A DNA stretch of 64,000 bases from Cercospora beticola (lineage: Eukaryota; Ascomycota; Dothideomycetes; Mycosphaerellales; Mycosphaerellaceae). Location of the stretch: contig NC_088935.1 in assembly GCF_033473495.1 (NCBI RefSeq), positions 2,108,001 to 2,172,000 on the forward strand, written 5' to 3'. The notes below the pieces were generated by a model. The model saw only the letters and a program-made list of their open reading frames with translations. It was not told the DNA's origin and did no database searches. Of the stretch, positions 19,959 to 31,083 are shown piece by piece (within the stretch, counting starts at the first letter, position 1; each line of letters begins with the position of its first letter). A program made the translations under genes and the position numbers.

Positions 19959-20153
19959 TATAAGAGCTAGAGGTATATAGCTCGAAAGGCGTAGCTTATT
20001 AGGCGTTAAGGCATAACGGCTAGTACCGCTTATGCTTAGCGCAGGATAAAAGCACGTAGAACGTATATAAACGAAGGAGGCAAGAATTATTCTTAATATC
20101 TCTAGACGGGGAGTCTAGAGGCGCTTAATATATTGCTATATTCTACTCTTATA
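19959..20153 (+). repeat. 5' LTR of the Gypsy element
   Basis: 195 nt, ends TATAAGAG...CTCTTATA (probably TG..CA before RIP). It contains a TATA-like ACGTATATAAACG. It retains several CpA/TpG and CpG sites that the 3' LTR has lost. Confidence 0.85.
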
Positions 20154-20159
20154 ATTATA

Positions 20160-23100
20160 ATTCTTCTACCTTATCGAGAGTAGCGATCTATTAAGGCCTA
20201 TTATACTTACGCGAAACGCATCCGCCTAGCGAACTAATCGCGACGACGACGTAGCGAACGATAGATAGCTATTAGGCTATATCGAAGAGATATTAGAATC
20301 TAGAATAGTATAAGCTAAAAAGGAATAGGACGAGGATATAAATAATGCCGACGACGCTAGTAACGCGTATATAATACGCAGGCGCCTCTAAGCTAAAAAT
20401 AATACGTTACGCGAATAGCTAGAGATCCGTACTCTTAAGGCTAAGAACGAACGCTTACTAAGAGAGGTATAGATAACTAAATTGCTAGTACGGCTAAGCG
20501 CGATAGCGCTAGGCCTCGGATAGCTAATACCTTAGTAAGGTAGCGCGTCCGCAAGTTATACGAGCGGCGTACGTTCCGAAAGCGACGAGTATAGCTTATA
20601 CGAGTCTATTAAGCTACGTGCGCCTAAGCTCTTTAAGAGTAAGACTATAAAGGAGGTCCGCGAATTTATCTATACTCTCGAGGTAAACTTTATAGCTATA
20701 CTAAAGAGGTTTCCGACGGATTACTAGAAGGTAATTATAAGTATTATATACCTCGTAGGCGAAGCGTAAGAGGTATAGCATAATAAATACCTAGGCGTTC
20801 TGCCTATAGGATATACCTAGTCTTAGTTCTATTAATTCCTATACGATATCGTCGGGGATTAAGCGAACTATATGCTTCTCGTAACTATAGAATACGAGAA
20901 TATACGCTAGAGTAAGAGCTAGAGCGTACGATAGTTCGTAATAGACCTTAGCAACCTAGAGTCTTAGTTAGGTAACTATACTAAGGCGTAGCTAGTACGC
21001 TAGTTCCTCGTAAAACTAAAGCTATCGCTACGTAAGGATATTATTAAGAACTATATCGTCCCTAATAAGCGTACCGACCTCGTCGCCCTAGTAAGGCGCC
21101 TCGAGCAAGCTAAGAAGGCTATATCTCGTAAGCCGTATCGTAGTAATACCGAGAACAAGTAGGCTAAGCGCAAGCGTATCGATAGCGACGCTCCTTATAA
21201 AGGAGCCTCCGGTTCGACTAGCGGCTAACGCGATACTAATAGTAGCAAGCCGAGGAGTAAACGTAAAGGCAAGGGCAAGAGCTAGCAACTAACGTGCTAC
21301 GTATATAACAAGGTTAGCTATATTAGTCCTAACTGCCCGAACTCTAAGAAAGACGGTAATAAGCCGGCTATTCGTAGAGTAACTATAGCAAAGGAGTAGA
21401 GAGCGAAAAAAGCTAAGGCGCCGGAGACAACGCGCGAGTTACCGGCGCTAAACTAGATAGCGATAACCCTCTACTAGTTTAGAGCGTACTAGCGACGCGT
21501 ATAGAAGAAGAAGTTAAAACGTAGTTAGATAGTAAGCCGGCTACTTTCCTTCTCGACGATACTATAGATATTAATATAATATTAAGGGCCTTTATACTAT
21601 AGTATAACCTACTAATAAGGCCGAATACGGCTCTGCCGCTAGTTACTACCTTTATAGGTAAATTAGGGCACTATTATAGTACGTACTATATATATATACG
21701 GATCGTAGACTCTAGTAGTAAGGAGCGATCTACAGGTAGCATCTTCTATATATATAATATACTAACTCCTAACGTAATCTTAGGCCGTCTATAGCGACGT
21801 ACTTAGCGCGTACTAGCTAGTAGCGCTATAGATAAATAGCTATATAGTAACGATCGTTTTAGCAAGTTCGAAGTCCGAGAAGCCTATAAGTTCTTTAAGA
21901 ATCTTTAGAAGGCACTAGTAGTATTTACGGTAAGCCTAAGTAAGGCAGGCGATAAGGTTAAGCCTATCTCTATAGAGTTCTATTATTTTAACGATATTCT
22001 TAATCCGATAGAGGAAATAAGAAGCAAGCTAGTTAATAGCGCAGAGTATACGATTAACCTACGGCCTAGAACTATACTACTATTCCGTCTACTATATTAC
22101 TAGTCGGGGCGAGAATTAGATAAGCTTAAGGAGTACCTAAAGACAGAACTCGAGCACGATTAGATCGAGCGTTCTAATAGCGAGGCGGGTACGCCTATCC
22201 TGTTCGTACTAAAGAAGAATAGTAAGCTACGGTTATATATTAACTACTATAGGCTAAACGAGATTACTATTAAGAACTAGTATCTACTACCTTTAATTAG
22301 TAAGACGCTAGATAGGCTTATAGGAGCTATATAGTTTATATCCTTAGACTTAGCCGATACGTACTACTGCATTCGGATTAAGCTAAGTAACCGCTAGAAG
22401 ACTACGTTTCGTACGCGCTACGGCTATTTCTAGTATAAGGTAATGCCCTTCGGCTTAACGAACGTACTAGCGACGTTCTAAGTATATATTAACTATAAGC
22501 TAGTAGGGCTAGTCGATATAAGCTATATAGTATACCTAGACGACATCCTAATCTATAGTAGGATACGCGAGGAACACGTGCGAGACGTATACGCTATACT
22601 TAAGAGGCTCCGCAAGTTTAGACTCTACGTATAGCGTTCTAAGTATAAGTTCTTCTAAAAAAAGATCGACTTCCTTAGATTCGTAGTAACTACTAGTAGC
22701 GTTGCGATAGATCTAAGCAGAGTAGCCGCAATCGCCTTATAGCTAACTCTAACTACGCTAATAGAGGTTTAATCCTTCCTTAGATTCGCGAACTTCTACT
22801 ATTAATTTATCTTCGGATATTCGAGAGTTATAGTACCTTTAATAGCGCTATTAAAGAGTACGAAGGATAGAAAGAAGCTAGGGCTAATTAAGTAGGGAGC
22901 AGCTAAGGAGCAGGCGTTCTATAAGCTAAAGAATCGATTTTAGACTATACTACTACTAAGATACTTTAACTCTACGCTGCGCCTACGGGTCGAAACCGAC
23001 GCTTCCGACTTCGTAGTAGCCGGTATCCTAAGCTAACTATTCGAAGCAGAATAGTATCTAATTGCCTTCTTCTTATAGAAGATAATTAACGCTAAATATA

Positions 23101-25100
23101 ACTACGAAGTTTACGATAAGGAACTACTCGTAGTAGTCGAGGCATTTAAGGCGTAGCGACTATACCTCGAAGGCGCTACGTATAAGGTTAAGGTGCTTAT
23201 TAATTACGCTAACCTTAAGGGATTTATAGGCGTTAAGTAGTTAATAGGTAGATAAGTAAGGTAGGCGATATTCCTCGCCCTCTTTAATTTTACTATTAGC
23301 TATCGAGCTAGCAAGCTTAACCTAGCCGATACGCTATCTAGACGTAGCGACTACGTACGAGAGGCGAAGGAGATAAGCAACCTCCTACTATTACTATAGT
23401 AGAAACTCTAGGTATAGAGTACTATACCTATAAGCGGCCTAGTTATTGCCCGTATAAAAGCTACTTACTAGGCTTAGTTAGACACCCTAAAGGTAGTTAC
23501 GGCGGCGGCTAAGAGCGGGGGGGTAGCGCTGCCCGATAGTAGGTATATTACGGTAGCGGCTAACCGTTCGGTTCGTCCGTTTAGCTTTGCTCTGCCCTTG
23601 CGAGTCGCTAGCGCTATTACTACGTAAGAGTAGCTATACGCTAATATCTCGGACATAATTGTTAGGTATACCGCTATATTAGTATAGCTCGATCCGAAAG
23701 CAAAAGTACTATACGAGCAGGCCGAACGCGAAGGCGTAGCGAGCGAGAAATATACTATTAAGGACGGCTATATATACTAGGAAGAGGCTCTATACCTACC
23801 GAACGACCTAGTATTACGGACGCAGGTAATCTATATATACTACGACGATGTCCTAGCGGGCTATTTTAGTAAGGACAAGATAGTAGAGTTAGTTAAGCGG
23901 AAGTACTAGTAGCCGGAGGTTAGTAACGACGTAAGGTAGTACGTCGAGCAGTATAGTAGCTATTAGAAGATAAAAGCGAGGCGCTATTGCCTCTATAGCG
24001 AGATAGCTATACTTCCGCTATCTAACTATTCTTAGAAGGATTTATCTATAGACTTTATTACGGATCTTCTACCTAGTAAGTAGAACGGCTATATCTTCGA
24101 CGCGATCCTCGTAATCGTAGATCGTTACTCGAAGATAGTAACTTTCGTCCGAATAATAAAGCGCTATACTAGTATAGAGCTTATAGATATCCTAATTAAT
24201 AAGGTAATACGACTATATAGTATACTAGCTAGTATTATAAGCGATAGAGGCCTAGTCTTTACTAGCTAGTTCTAGTTAGACTTCTACTACGAGACGTATA
24301 TTAAACGTAGGCTAAGTACTATATTCTACCCGTAGACTAACGGTTAAACCGAGCGCGCAAACTAGACGCTTAAGTAGTACCTACGTATCTATTATAGCGA
24401 GCGATAGGACGACTAGGCGTCTATCCTATCGTTAGCGGAATTCGTATATAATAATAGTACGAATACTACGCTTAAGATATTACTATTTCGAGTAGTATAC
24501 GAGTTTAACCTAGACCTTTCTATAGAAACGTATAAGAGAGATATAGGCGAAGCTCGGAACGTGCTTCTTCGAGGAAAAGTACTAGTAGCGAAGGATACTA
24601 TAGAGAGGTTAAAGTAGAACTACGAAGAGCTAACTAAGCGCTAGTAATAAGTAAGCGAATCTTAGACTAAGTACTTTAATTAGAAGTACTAGCCGATAGA
24701 ATTTAAGGTTAGCGACTTAGTTCTATTATCTATAAAGAACCTCTAGTTAAAGGTACTATTAAAGAAGCTAGCGGACAAATTCGCTAGACTATTTAAGGTT
24801 ATTAATATAGTCGGAAAGCAGGCGTACTACCTAGCTCTACTAACTAGCTTATAGATTTATAATATCTTCTATATATTTCTCTTAGAACTCTAGTAAGGTA
24901 GCGATACGTAGGATACTAGCCTACTACTCGTAGATAAGTAAAGCGAATAGGAAGTCGAGAGGATACTAGAAAGCTACGTAGAGAAAGGCGTAAAGAAGTA
25001 CCTAGTTCGATAGCGTAAGTAGCTAGAGGAATATAATACCTAGGAGCTAGTAGAATATATCGGAGATTACGAGGTACTTAATATATTCGAGGTATAACGC
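20160..25100 (+). pseudogene. Gypsy gag-pol relic
   Basis: Read through stops. A gag zinc knuckle lies near 21,291-21,345, with a CYVYNK ... SPNCP pattern in which one Cys is mutated to Tyr. Reverse transcriptase covers about 22,140-22,600, with TPILFVLKKNSKLRLYINYY, VMPFGLTN and an intact YLDD active site at 22,531-22,542. RNase H lies about 22,980-23,370. Integrase covers about 23,950-24,700, with DFITDLLPSK and IVIVDRYSK-like blocks. A chromodomain relic at about 24,931-25,096 reads EVERILESYVEKGVKKYLVR. Chromodomains of this type direct integration towards heterochromatin. Confidence 0.85.
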
Positions 25101-25339
25101 GAAACTAAGTAGCCCGTACGTAAGGCGAAACTACGGAAGAAATAGTAATACTAGTAGTTAGTAGAATAGCGGAAAATTCTAAGAATTCTAAACGCTAAGT
25201 ATCGCTAAGATATAAGAACTTAGAAAACTAAAATATTATAAAAGAAGAGAAGATATTTATTTATAGTACCTATAGGTATAGTATATACTACGCGTAATAG
25301 AAGTATATAGCCTAGAGCCGGCGAGATACGAGAGTACTA

Positions 25340-26120
25340 TAAGAGTCTAGTAGAGGAAGAGCGTAAGGCCTATAGGCTACTCGCTACTCTTGCCTATAGT
25401 CTTATTATTCTTCTTCTTACTCTTCTCCTTATTATTCTTCTCGAGCTTAAAGAGCTCGCTCTCGTCCTAAGTAGACTAGCCGAAATAGATAGAGGTAACG
25501 GCGAGGTCTAGAGCCTCGCTAGAGGCGCTAAGTAGGCAGAGCTTCTATTATATAAATTAGTACTATATAAGAGGAGTAAGCAACTAGTAGGATATAAGAT
25601 ATACCTCGTACTCTAGCTCGAATATACTACGCTAGATAGCGAGGCCTATACTCGTCGCTATGAGCTTATTAGCGGAGGGCATACTAGTAGCTAGCGCCTT
25701 ACTAGCCTTCTTCGGCGTAGAGAAGAGGCTAGTAGACTTGCCTAAGTTACTCTATAGGCGCTTAAGAGTATAGCCGATAGCCTCGCCTATATTATCGAGA
25801 TAGTAGCGGAGCTACTAGTAGCGTACGAGGCGCCTACTTATATATAGTAGGCGATAGTAGTAGCGCGCGCGCTACGCCTACTTAATAAGGTCCGGATTAG
25901 TAATATAGATATACTTATAGTTAGACTTACTATAGCGAATATAGTTTAGCTACTAGCCGAGCTTTATATTACTATTATAGCGTAGCTCGATAGCTAGGTA
26001 TAAGGAGTTAGTAGACTCGAAGTATATAATACGTATACGAACTACACGACTTATAGTCTACGAGGTATAGAAAGTAACGCTAGTAGTCGTCGTTCTCTAC
26101 CTTTAGAAGGTCGTCTACTA
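25340..26120 (+). pseudogene. Unidentified frame between Gypsy chromodomain and 3' LTR
   Basis: One plus-strand frame of about 260 codons reads continuously apart from roughly a dozen TAG/TAA stops. The product is Leu/Ala/Glu/Arg-rich and helical-looking (LLELKELALVLSRLAEIDRG, SLLRRREEASRLA). It belongs to the region between pol and the 3' LTR, where a third ORF can sit. No family is recognised. Confidence 0.45.
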
Positions 26121-26530
26121 TATAAGAGAGATAGTTAGCGGCCGGAGTAGTAGAAGTAGTAGTAGCTCTTCTTAGAGATATATTACTTATAGGTCGCGTA
26201 TAAGAGTAGTACTAGATAGTTAAGTATATAGTATAAGTCGGATATAAAGAGCTTACCGAATATAAATAGTTAATAGAGAAAATATATAAGAGGTATATAA
26301 CGAATTTATAGTATACTAGCGCCTTATAGCGCGAGCGCCGATAGTACGTACTATTAATAAGCCCGTTACTACGGAGAGTTACTATATAGTAACTAGCTAC
26401 GAACTAAAGCTCGACTTAATATTTATATATATAAGAAGTAGTACGAACGTACTAGATACTATACTAAGGCGATAGAAATATATAGTCTTCTCTATAAGCT
26501 AAGGTAGCTCTATTAGAGAGAGGAGATAGT

Positions 26531-26725
26531 TATAAGAGCTAGGAGTATATAGCTCGAGAGGTATAGCTTATTAGGCGTTAAGGTATAATAGCTAGTACCG
26601 CTTATACTTAGTATAGAATAAAAGTATATAGAATGTATATAAACTAAGAAAGTAAGAATTATTCTTAATATCTCTAGATAGAGAGTCTAGAGACGCTTAA
26701 TATATTGCTATATTCTACTCTTATA
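26531..26725 (+). repeat. 3' LTR of the Gypsy element
   Basis: 195 nt, aligned without gaps to the 5' LTR with about 25 differences, of which all but three or four are C-to-T or G-to-A in this copy. Confidence 0.85.
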
Positions 26726-27670
26726 GCTCTACTAAGCTATTCGAACTACGTATCCTACTAGGTAAGCGCGAGCTCTATATTTCTATTAAGTAGTCGAAAG
26801 TCGAGCTTCTACTATTTTAGAGAATAGAGCGGACTATCTATAGCCTATATATTTCTAATAATATAGTAATAGAGAATTAGCTTTACGAGAGGTTAAAGCG
26901 GCTCGGAACTATTACGAACTTTAAGATACCTATAAAGCTATATTACTTCCGTAGAGAATATAGCGCGGCTTTAGATAGTAGTAGTTCGTTCTCTATATAA
27001 GTTCGATTCTCTTCCTAGTATATCGCTAATTAATATTAGGTTATATTAGCGATTCGTAACGTAACCTTATCTTATAGTACTTCTCGTCTACTATCTTCTA
27101 GTATAATTACCTATCGTAGTATATTATCTAAGATATATAGGCAGCCTATTATAGGCTCGAGCCTTAGACTATAATTATCTAGATAGCGAGCGAGATAAGT
27201 CGCTTAATTAACTCGCGCCGACTATAATCTCTTAATAACTAGTAGTTAGTATAGATTAAGAAGTATCCTAAGGTTGTTCTAGCTCGAAGGATATATAATC
27301 GTCTAGCTAGGCAAGTACGGGCTTACTATATAACGATTAAGTAGTCGAGTAGTATATAAGAATATATAGAATACCGATATATATAGTAGAACTACCTATA
27401 TACGAAAAGAGTAGTATATAATATTATATTAAAGTAAGTATAGACGAGATACTAGAAGGAGTAGCCGATTAATAATATTCTATAGTAGCTAAGAGGAGCC
27501 TATTAGAATACTATATAAACGATATCTACCTAGATAATTAGCTCTCTAAGTAGCGAACGTCGGCGCGTCCTTAGTATATTACTTACTTTTATACTATCTA
27601 AGTATACTAGTAACTAGAAGCGCCGAGTTAAAGTAATAGATACTATAGCTACTCTTTATAAGTAGTAAGA
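26726..27670 (+). pseudogene. DUF3435 tyrosine-recombinase relic (Starship-captain/Crypton-like)
   Basis: Begins directly after the Gypsy 3' LTR. Reading through TAG/TAA stops gives the C-terminal half of a DUF3435 protein. First comes LYERLKRLGTITNFKIPIKL and YYFRREYSAALDSS, matching the family block around the catalytic Arg (usually CxRRG). After a frame change come GYISDS, SSTIF and NYLS with the Tyr of the presumed active site, then DIQAAYYRLEPQ, SRLINSRRL and a long helical tail ending near 27,665. DUF3435 is the domain of the captain recombinases that mobilise Starship giant elements. The N-terminal half is not found, and the recombinase is inactive. The assignment is from remembered family pattern. 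Confidence 0.7.
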
Positions 27671-28916
27671 GATAATATAGATAGATAGATAATTCTTATA
27701 CGCTAGTCTACCTCTTTTAAATAGAGTAAGTAGTACGCTCTATATATTTCGTAGATAGAAAAGCTCTTATACTAGTACTCCGGTAGAAAAACCTCCTTAT
27801 ATTCTTATATTTTATAGTAAGCTCTATATAGCCTGCCGCTTCTATAGTTCCTAGTTCTCCTTAGGACAATTTATATTATCTTAATAGTTTAGTTCCTTTA
27901 TAATATAGTTCTTCTTAGTTGTTTCTTATATTATTAGTACTTAGGAGCCTTATCCTCTTACCTACTAGCTTAGAGACTTAAGCCTATATATATAGTCTTA
28001 GTCTCTACGCTAGTATCTATATTAATCTTATATCTAACTCTTTCTTACTAGTCTATAGTAGGAGCCCTCTCTAATATTAAGATCCTACTCTAAACTTTCT
28101 GCCTTACTTAGTATCTAAGTTATATAACCTATATTTATAGAAATTATATTAAGTAGTAGTATTCTAAACTAGCTCTTCTATTATAGGTAGCCTTAAGTAT
28201 AGAATAAGGGTTACTTTTATTAGATACTCTGCCTTTAGAGTTAGTTATAAGATGTCTAGAAGAGCTAGACCTTAGATAAATATCTCTATTCCTATAGTTC
28301 TACTAGTTATTACCTAATTCTGCTATAGAACCTATAAATAGGCTCTATAGATAGGGTACCTAATCCCTTAGAATAAGTAGTTAACCTAGTAGTACTAGAG
28401 GTATATACTAGTATATAGAGGTATATTCTTCTTTCTTTCTAGAGTACTTCCTAAGAGGTTTCTAGGCCTCTTATTTAGCTTATTATCCTACCTTCTACCT
28501 AGACTAGGACGTTTTCCTTATAGTTTTAGCTACTTTGTCTTATGCTCCTCTCTACTCTTTCTACTTTACTTTAAAGCTTTAATTATAGTATACTCCTTCC
28601 TTCTCTTTAGCTTATTTTAGTACTAGGTTACTACTCTAGCTTCTAAGTCTAGGATAGAATTTACTATCTAGAGATTCTAGTCTAGTCTCTTAGTACTAGG
28701 TCTTGTATTAGTTCTAGCTACGCTAGCTCTAGTTTATAGTATTCGTTAGAGTTCGCCTAGTATATACTTCTATAGATTTCTAGACTTTCTTTTTTTTTTT
28801 TGCTTTCTTCCTATCTATATAGGTATCTAGCCGCCCTATACTTTACTAGTATAGCCGAAGCTATCTATTTCTACCTACGACTACGTAGAGATATATAATA
28901 GGACTTCGTAGGCCTT
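27671..28916 (-). repeat. Repeat R, copy 1 (unclassified, with ATCT-repeat 3' tail)
   Basis: On the minus strand the copy begins TACGAAGTCC near 28,910 and ends in a GTATAAGAATTATCTATCTATC tail region near 27,675. The ends match copy 2 (39,073-40,125) closely while the middle is diverged. A basic, Gln/Lys-rich reading frame with many former-Gln stops could be a gag or ORF1-like protein. The last about 65 bases also match the 3' end of the LINE at 36,065-36,133, as if mobilised by the same machinery. Confidence 0.6.
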
Positions 28917-31083
28917 AAAATTATTAATAACTTCTTAAGAAAGAAATAGACTTTTCTAATAAAGTCTAAAGAAGATATACTAAGTATCTTTAGAGACTAG
29001 AAAGTAAAAGCTAAGCTATTATTAGGAAATCCTTTCTAGATTATAAGGAGTAATAGAGTAAGAGAGCTTCTTACTATACTAAAGTAGTAGAAGAAAGAAT
29101 ATAGAATTTTCTTCTATATAACTAAAGTATATAACTCTATTTAGAATAGAGTAGTTAAGAGATTAATCTAAACCTCTAAAGACTATATAAGAGTAATACT
29201 AGAAGATATCTATATACCTATTAAATTCTAGCTAGAAGCCTTAGTAGTCTATATAGTTATTAGAAATTCTCTTCCTAATAGCTTAGAAATTAATAGATTT
29301 AAAGTATTACCTAAGGAAGCCTTTTTAGGTATTTAACTCTTAGTATTATACTTTAGAGTTTAGAGTTATAAAGTAGTAGTCTATATAGATCCTAAGTCCT
29401 AGCTAGTAGAAATAAGATTAGATAAACTAATAAATAGAAGCAAAGATACTATATTTATTAGATATATTCCTAATACTACTAAAATATAACTCTTCTAGGA
29501 GCCTAATATAAGAGCTATTAAAGCCTATAATACTACTACTTAGTTTAAGTATAAGAAAGAAGGAGATATAGAGCTAAATATTCCTAAGCTTAATTAAGTA
29601 AGTAGTATACCTATTAGAAACCTAGTTAGTAGATCTCTAAAGAAGCTAATAGTAGTTATATCTTCTATAGCTACTATACCTATAGCTATAGTAACTAAAC
29701 CTATAGGTCCTAGCTAAATACTCTTTATATAGTTACTACTTCTACTAAAGAATAAGAAGAAGTACTAGAGAATAGAAGATCTAGAAGAAGAAAACTCTAG
29801 AGAACTATAACTCTAGTAGAAGAAAAGTAGAACTACTAAACTACTTAAGTTAAGCTAGGAAGTTAAAGGATAAGCTAGTCCTAGTACTAGTAGAAGACTA
29901 TATTCTAAAGTAAAAGGATTAAATATTATATAGTAGAATCTATAAGAAAATAGAGATTAGGAAAGGAACTAAAACTAAATCTATAGCTAAAAGAGAAGAA
30001 GATCTATTTTAAATAAAGGACTAGGCCTAGAGGTAAAAGCTTATAGTATAGTAATAAGATAAGTACTTTAGAAGAGATAGAGAAAATATAAATAGAAGGA
30101 GGAGCCTAGTACTAAGTATTATAAAGTATTCCTTAGCTAAGTCTAAAGCTAAGAATAGGAGTAGATTTAGAAAGCTCTATTAGAGATTTAGGAGTCTATA
30201 TTTATAGTAATTACTCCTTAAGTCTCTATATAGAGATAAGAAGTATCTATTCTAAAGTCCTATAAAGAGGTAATTTAGAATTCTAAATAGAGATATATAT
30301 AGAAGAATATAGTCTAAAAGGAACTAACTATATTAAGGAGTAATAATACCTAGATAGAGGCTATTCTACCTAAAGAAGTAAACCTTATTATATCTAAGTA
30401 GATATTTAATATAAAGAGATTAATTAGTAGAGCTATTAAGAAGTTTAAAGTAAAACTAGTTATAAAAGGTTTCTTTTAGAAGTTTAGAGTTAATTTCTAA
30501 GAGACCTTTATACTAATAGTTAGATATAATACTTTAAGAGTATTTATAGCTATAGTTTATAAGAAGGATCTAGAACTCTACTAAGTAGATATAAATAATA
30601 TATTTACTAAGAATAAACTTTAAGAAGAAATCTTTATAATTCTACTACTAGAAGTTAAGATTCTACCTAATATAGTCCTATAAATTCTAAGAAGCTTATA
30701 TAGACTAAAGTAAGTAGTAAGAGACTAGAACAAACTCTATATCTTAAAGTTAAAATAGATTAGGTTTATATAATTAGAAATAGACCTATATCTTCTTATC
30801 TACTAGGAAAGGAATATTCTAATTCTAATCTATATAGATAATATTCTAATTATAGTACTAAAGCTAGAAGATATACTTTAGTTTAAGGAATAGCTAGATA
30901 AGGTATTTAAAATTAAAGATCTTAAAGAACTAGAGAAAATCCTTAGAATAAAGTTAATAAGAGATAGATAAGCTAGAACTTTAAAGCTTAATTAAGAATA
31001 CTTTATCTAAGAGAACCTTATAAAGCTAGGAATAACTAAGGAGATAGCTAACCTAACTCTCTTACTAATAAATAGTTATAATA
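28917..31083 (+). mobile_element. Copia-type retrotransposon A, part 1 (integrase and reverse transcriptase)
   Basis: Plus-strand relic. Integrase core reads FRDQKVKAELLLGNP-like, then NRVVKRLI and FWLEALVVYIVIRNSLPN (about 28,950-29,330). Reverse transcriptase lies at about 30,400-31,080, with YQVDINNIFTKNKL and LYRLK blocks and YIDNILII in place of the usual YVDD core. The 5' end (gag and integrase zinc-binding part) is missing, cut by repeat R. The element is interrupted at about 31,083 by a LINE and resumes at 36,151. Confidence 0.75.

Larger units (their letters stand above)
19959..26725 (+). mobile_element. RIP-inactivated Ty3/Gypsy LTR retrotransposon of chromovirus type
   Basis: Two 195-nt direct repeats (19959-20153 and 26531-26725) flank 6.4 kb. 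A purine-rich tract (AGAGAGAGGAGATAG, 26515-26529) lies just before the 3' LTR, where plus-strand priming would occur. The plus strand encodes, in order, gag with a zinc-knuckle relic, reverse transcriptase, RNase H, integrase and a C-terminal chromodomain, which is the chromovirus arrangement. All frames are broken by TAG/TAA stops. An additional long frame lies between the chromodomain and the 3' LTR. The element has lost coding ability. Confidence 0.9.

Noticed and set aside
19954..26730. Target-site duplication of the Gypsy element
   Set aside because: The five bases outside the LTRs (GTACT and GCTCT) do not match even allowing C-to-T changes at every site.
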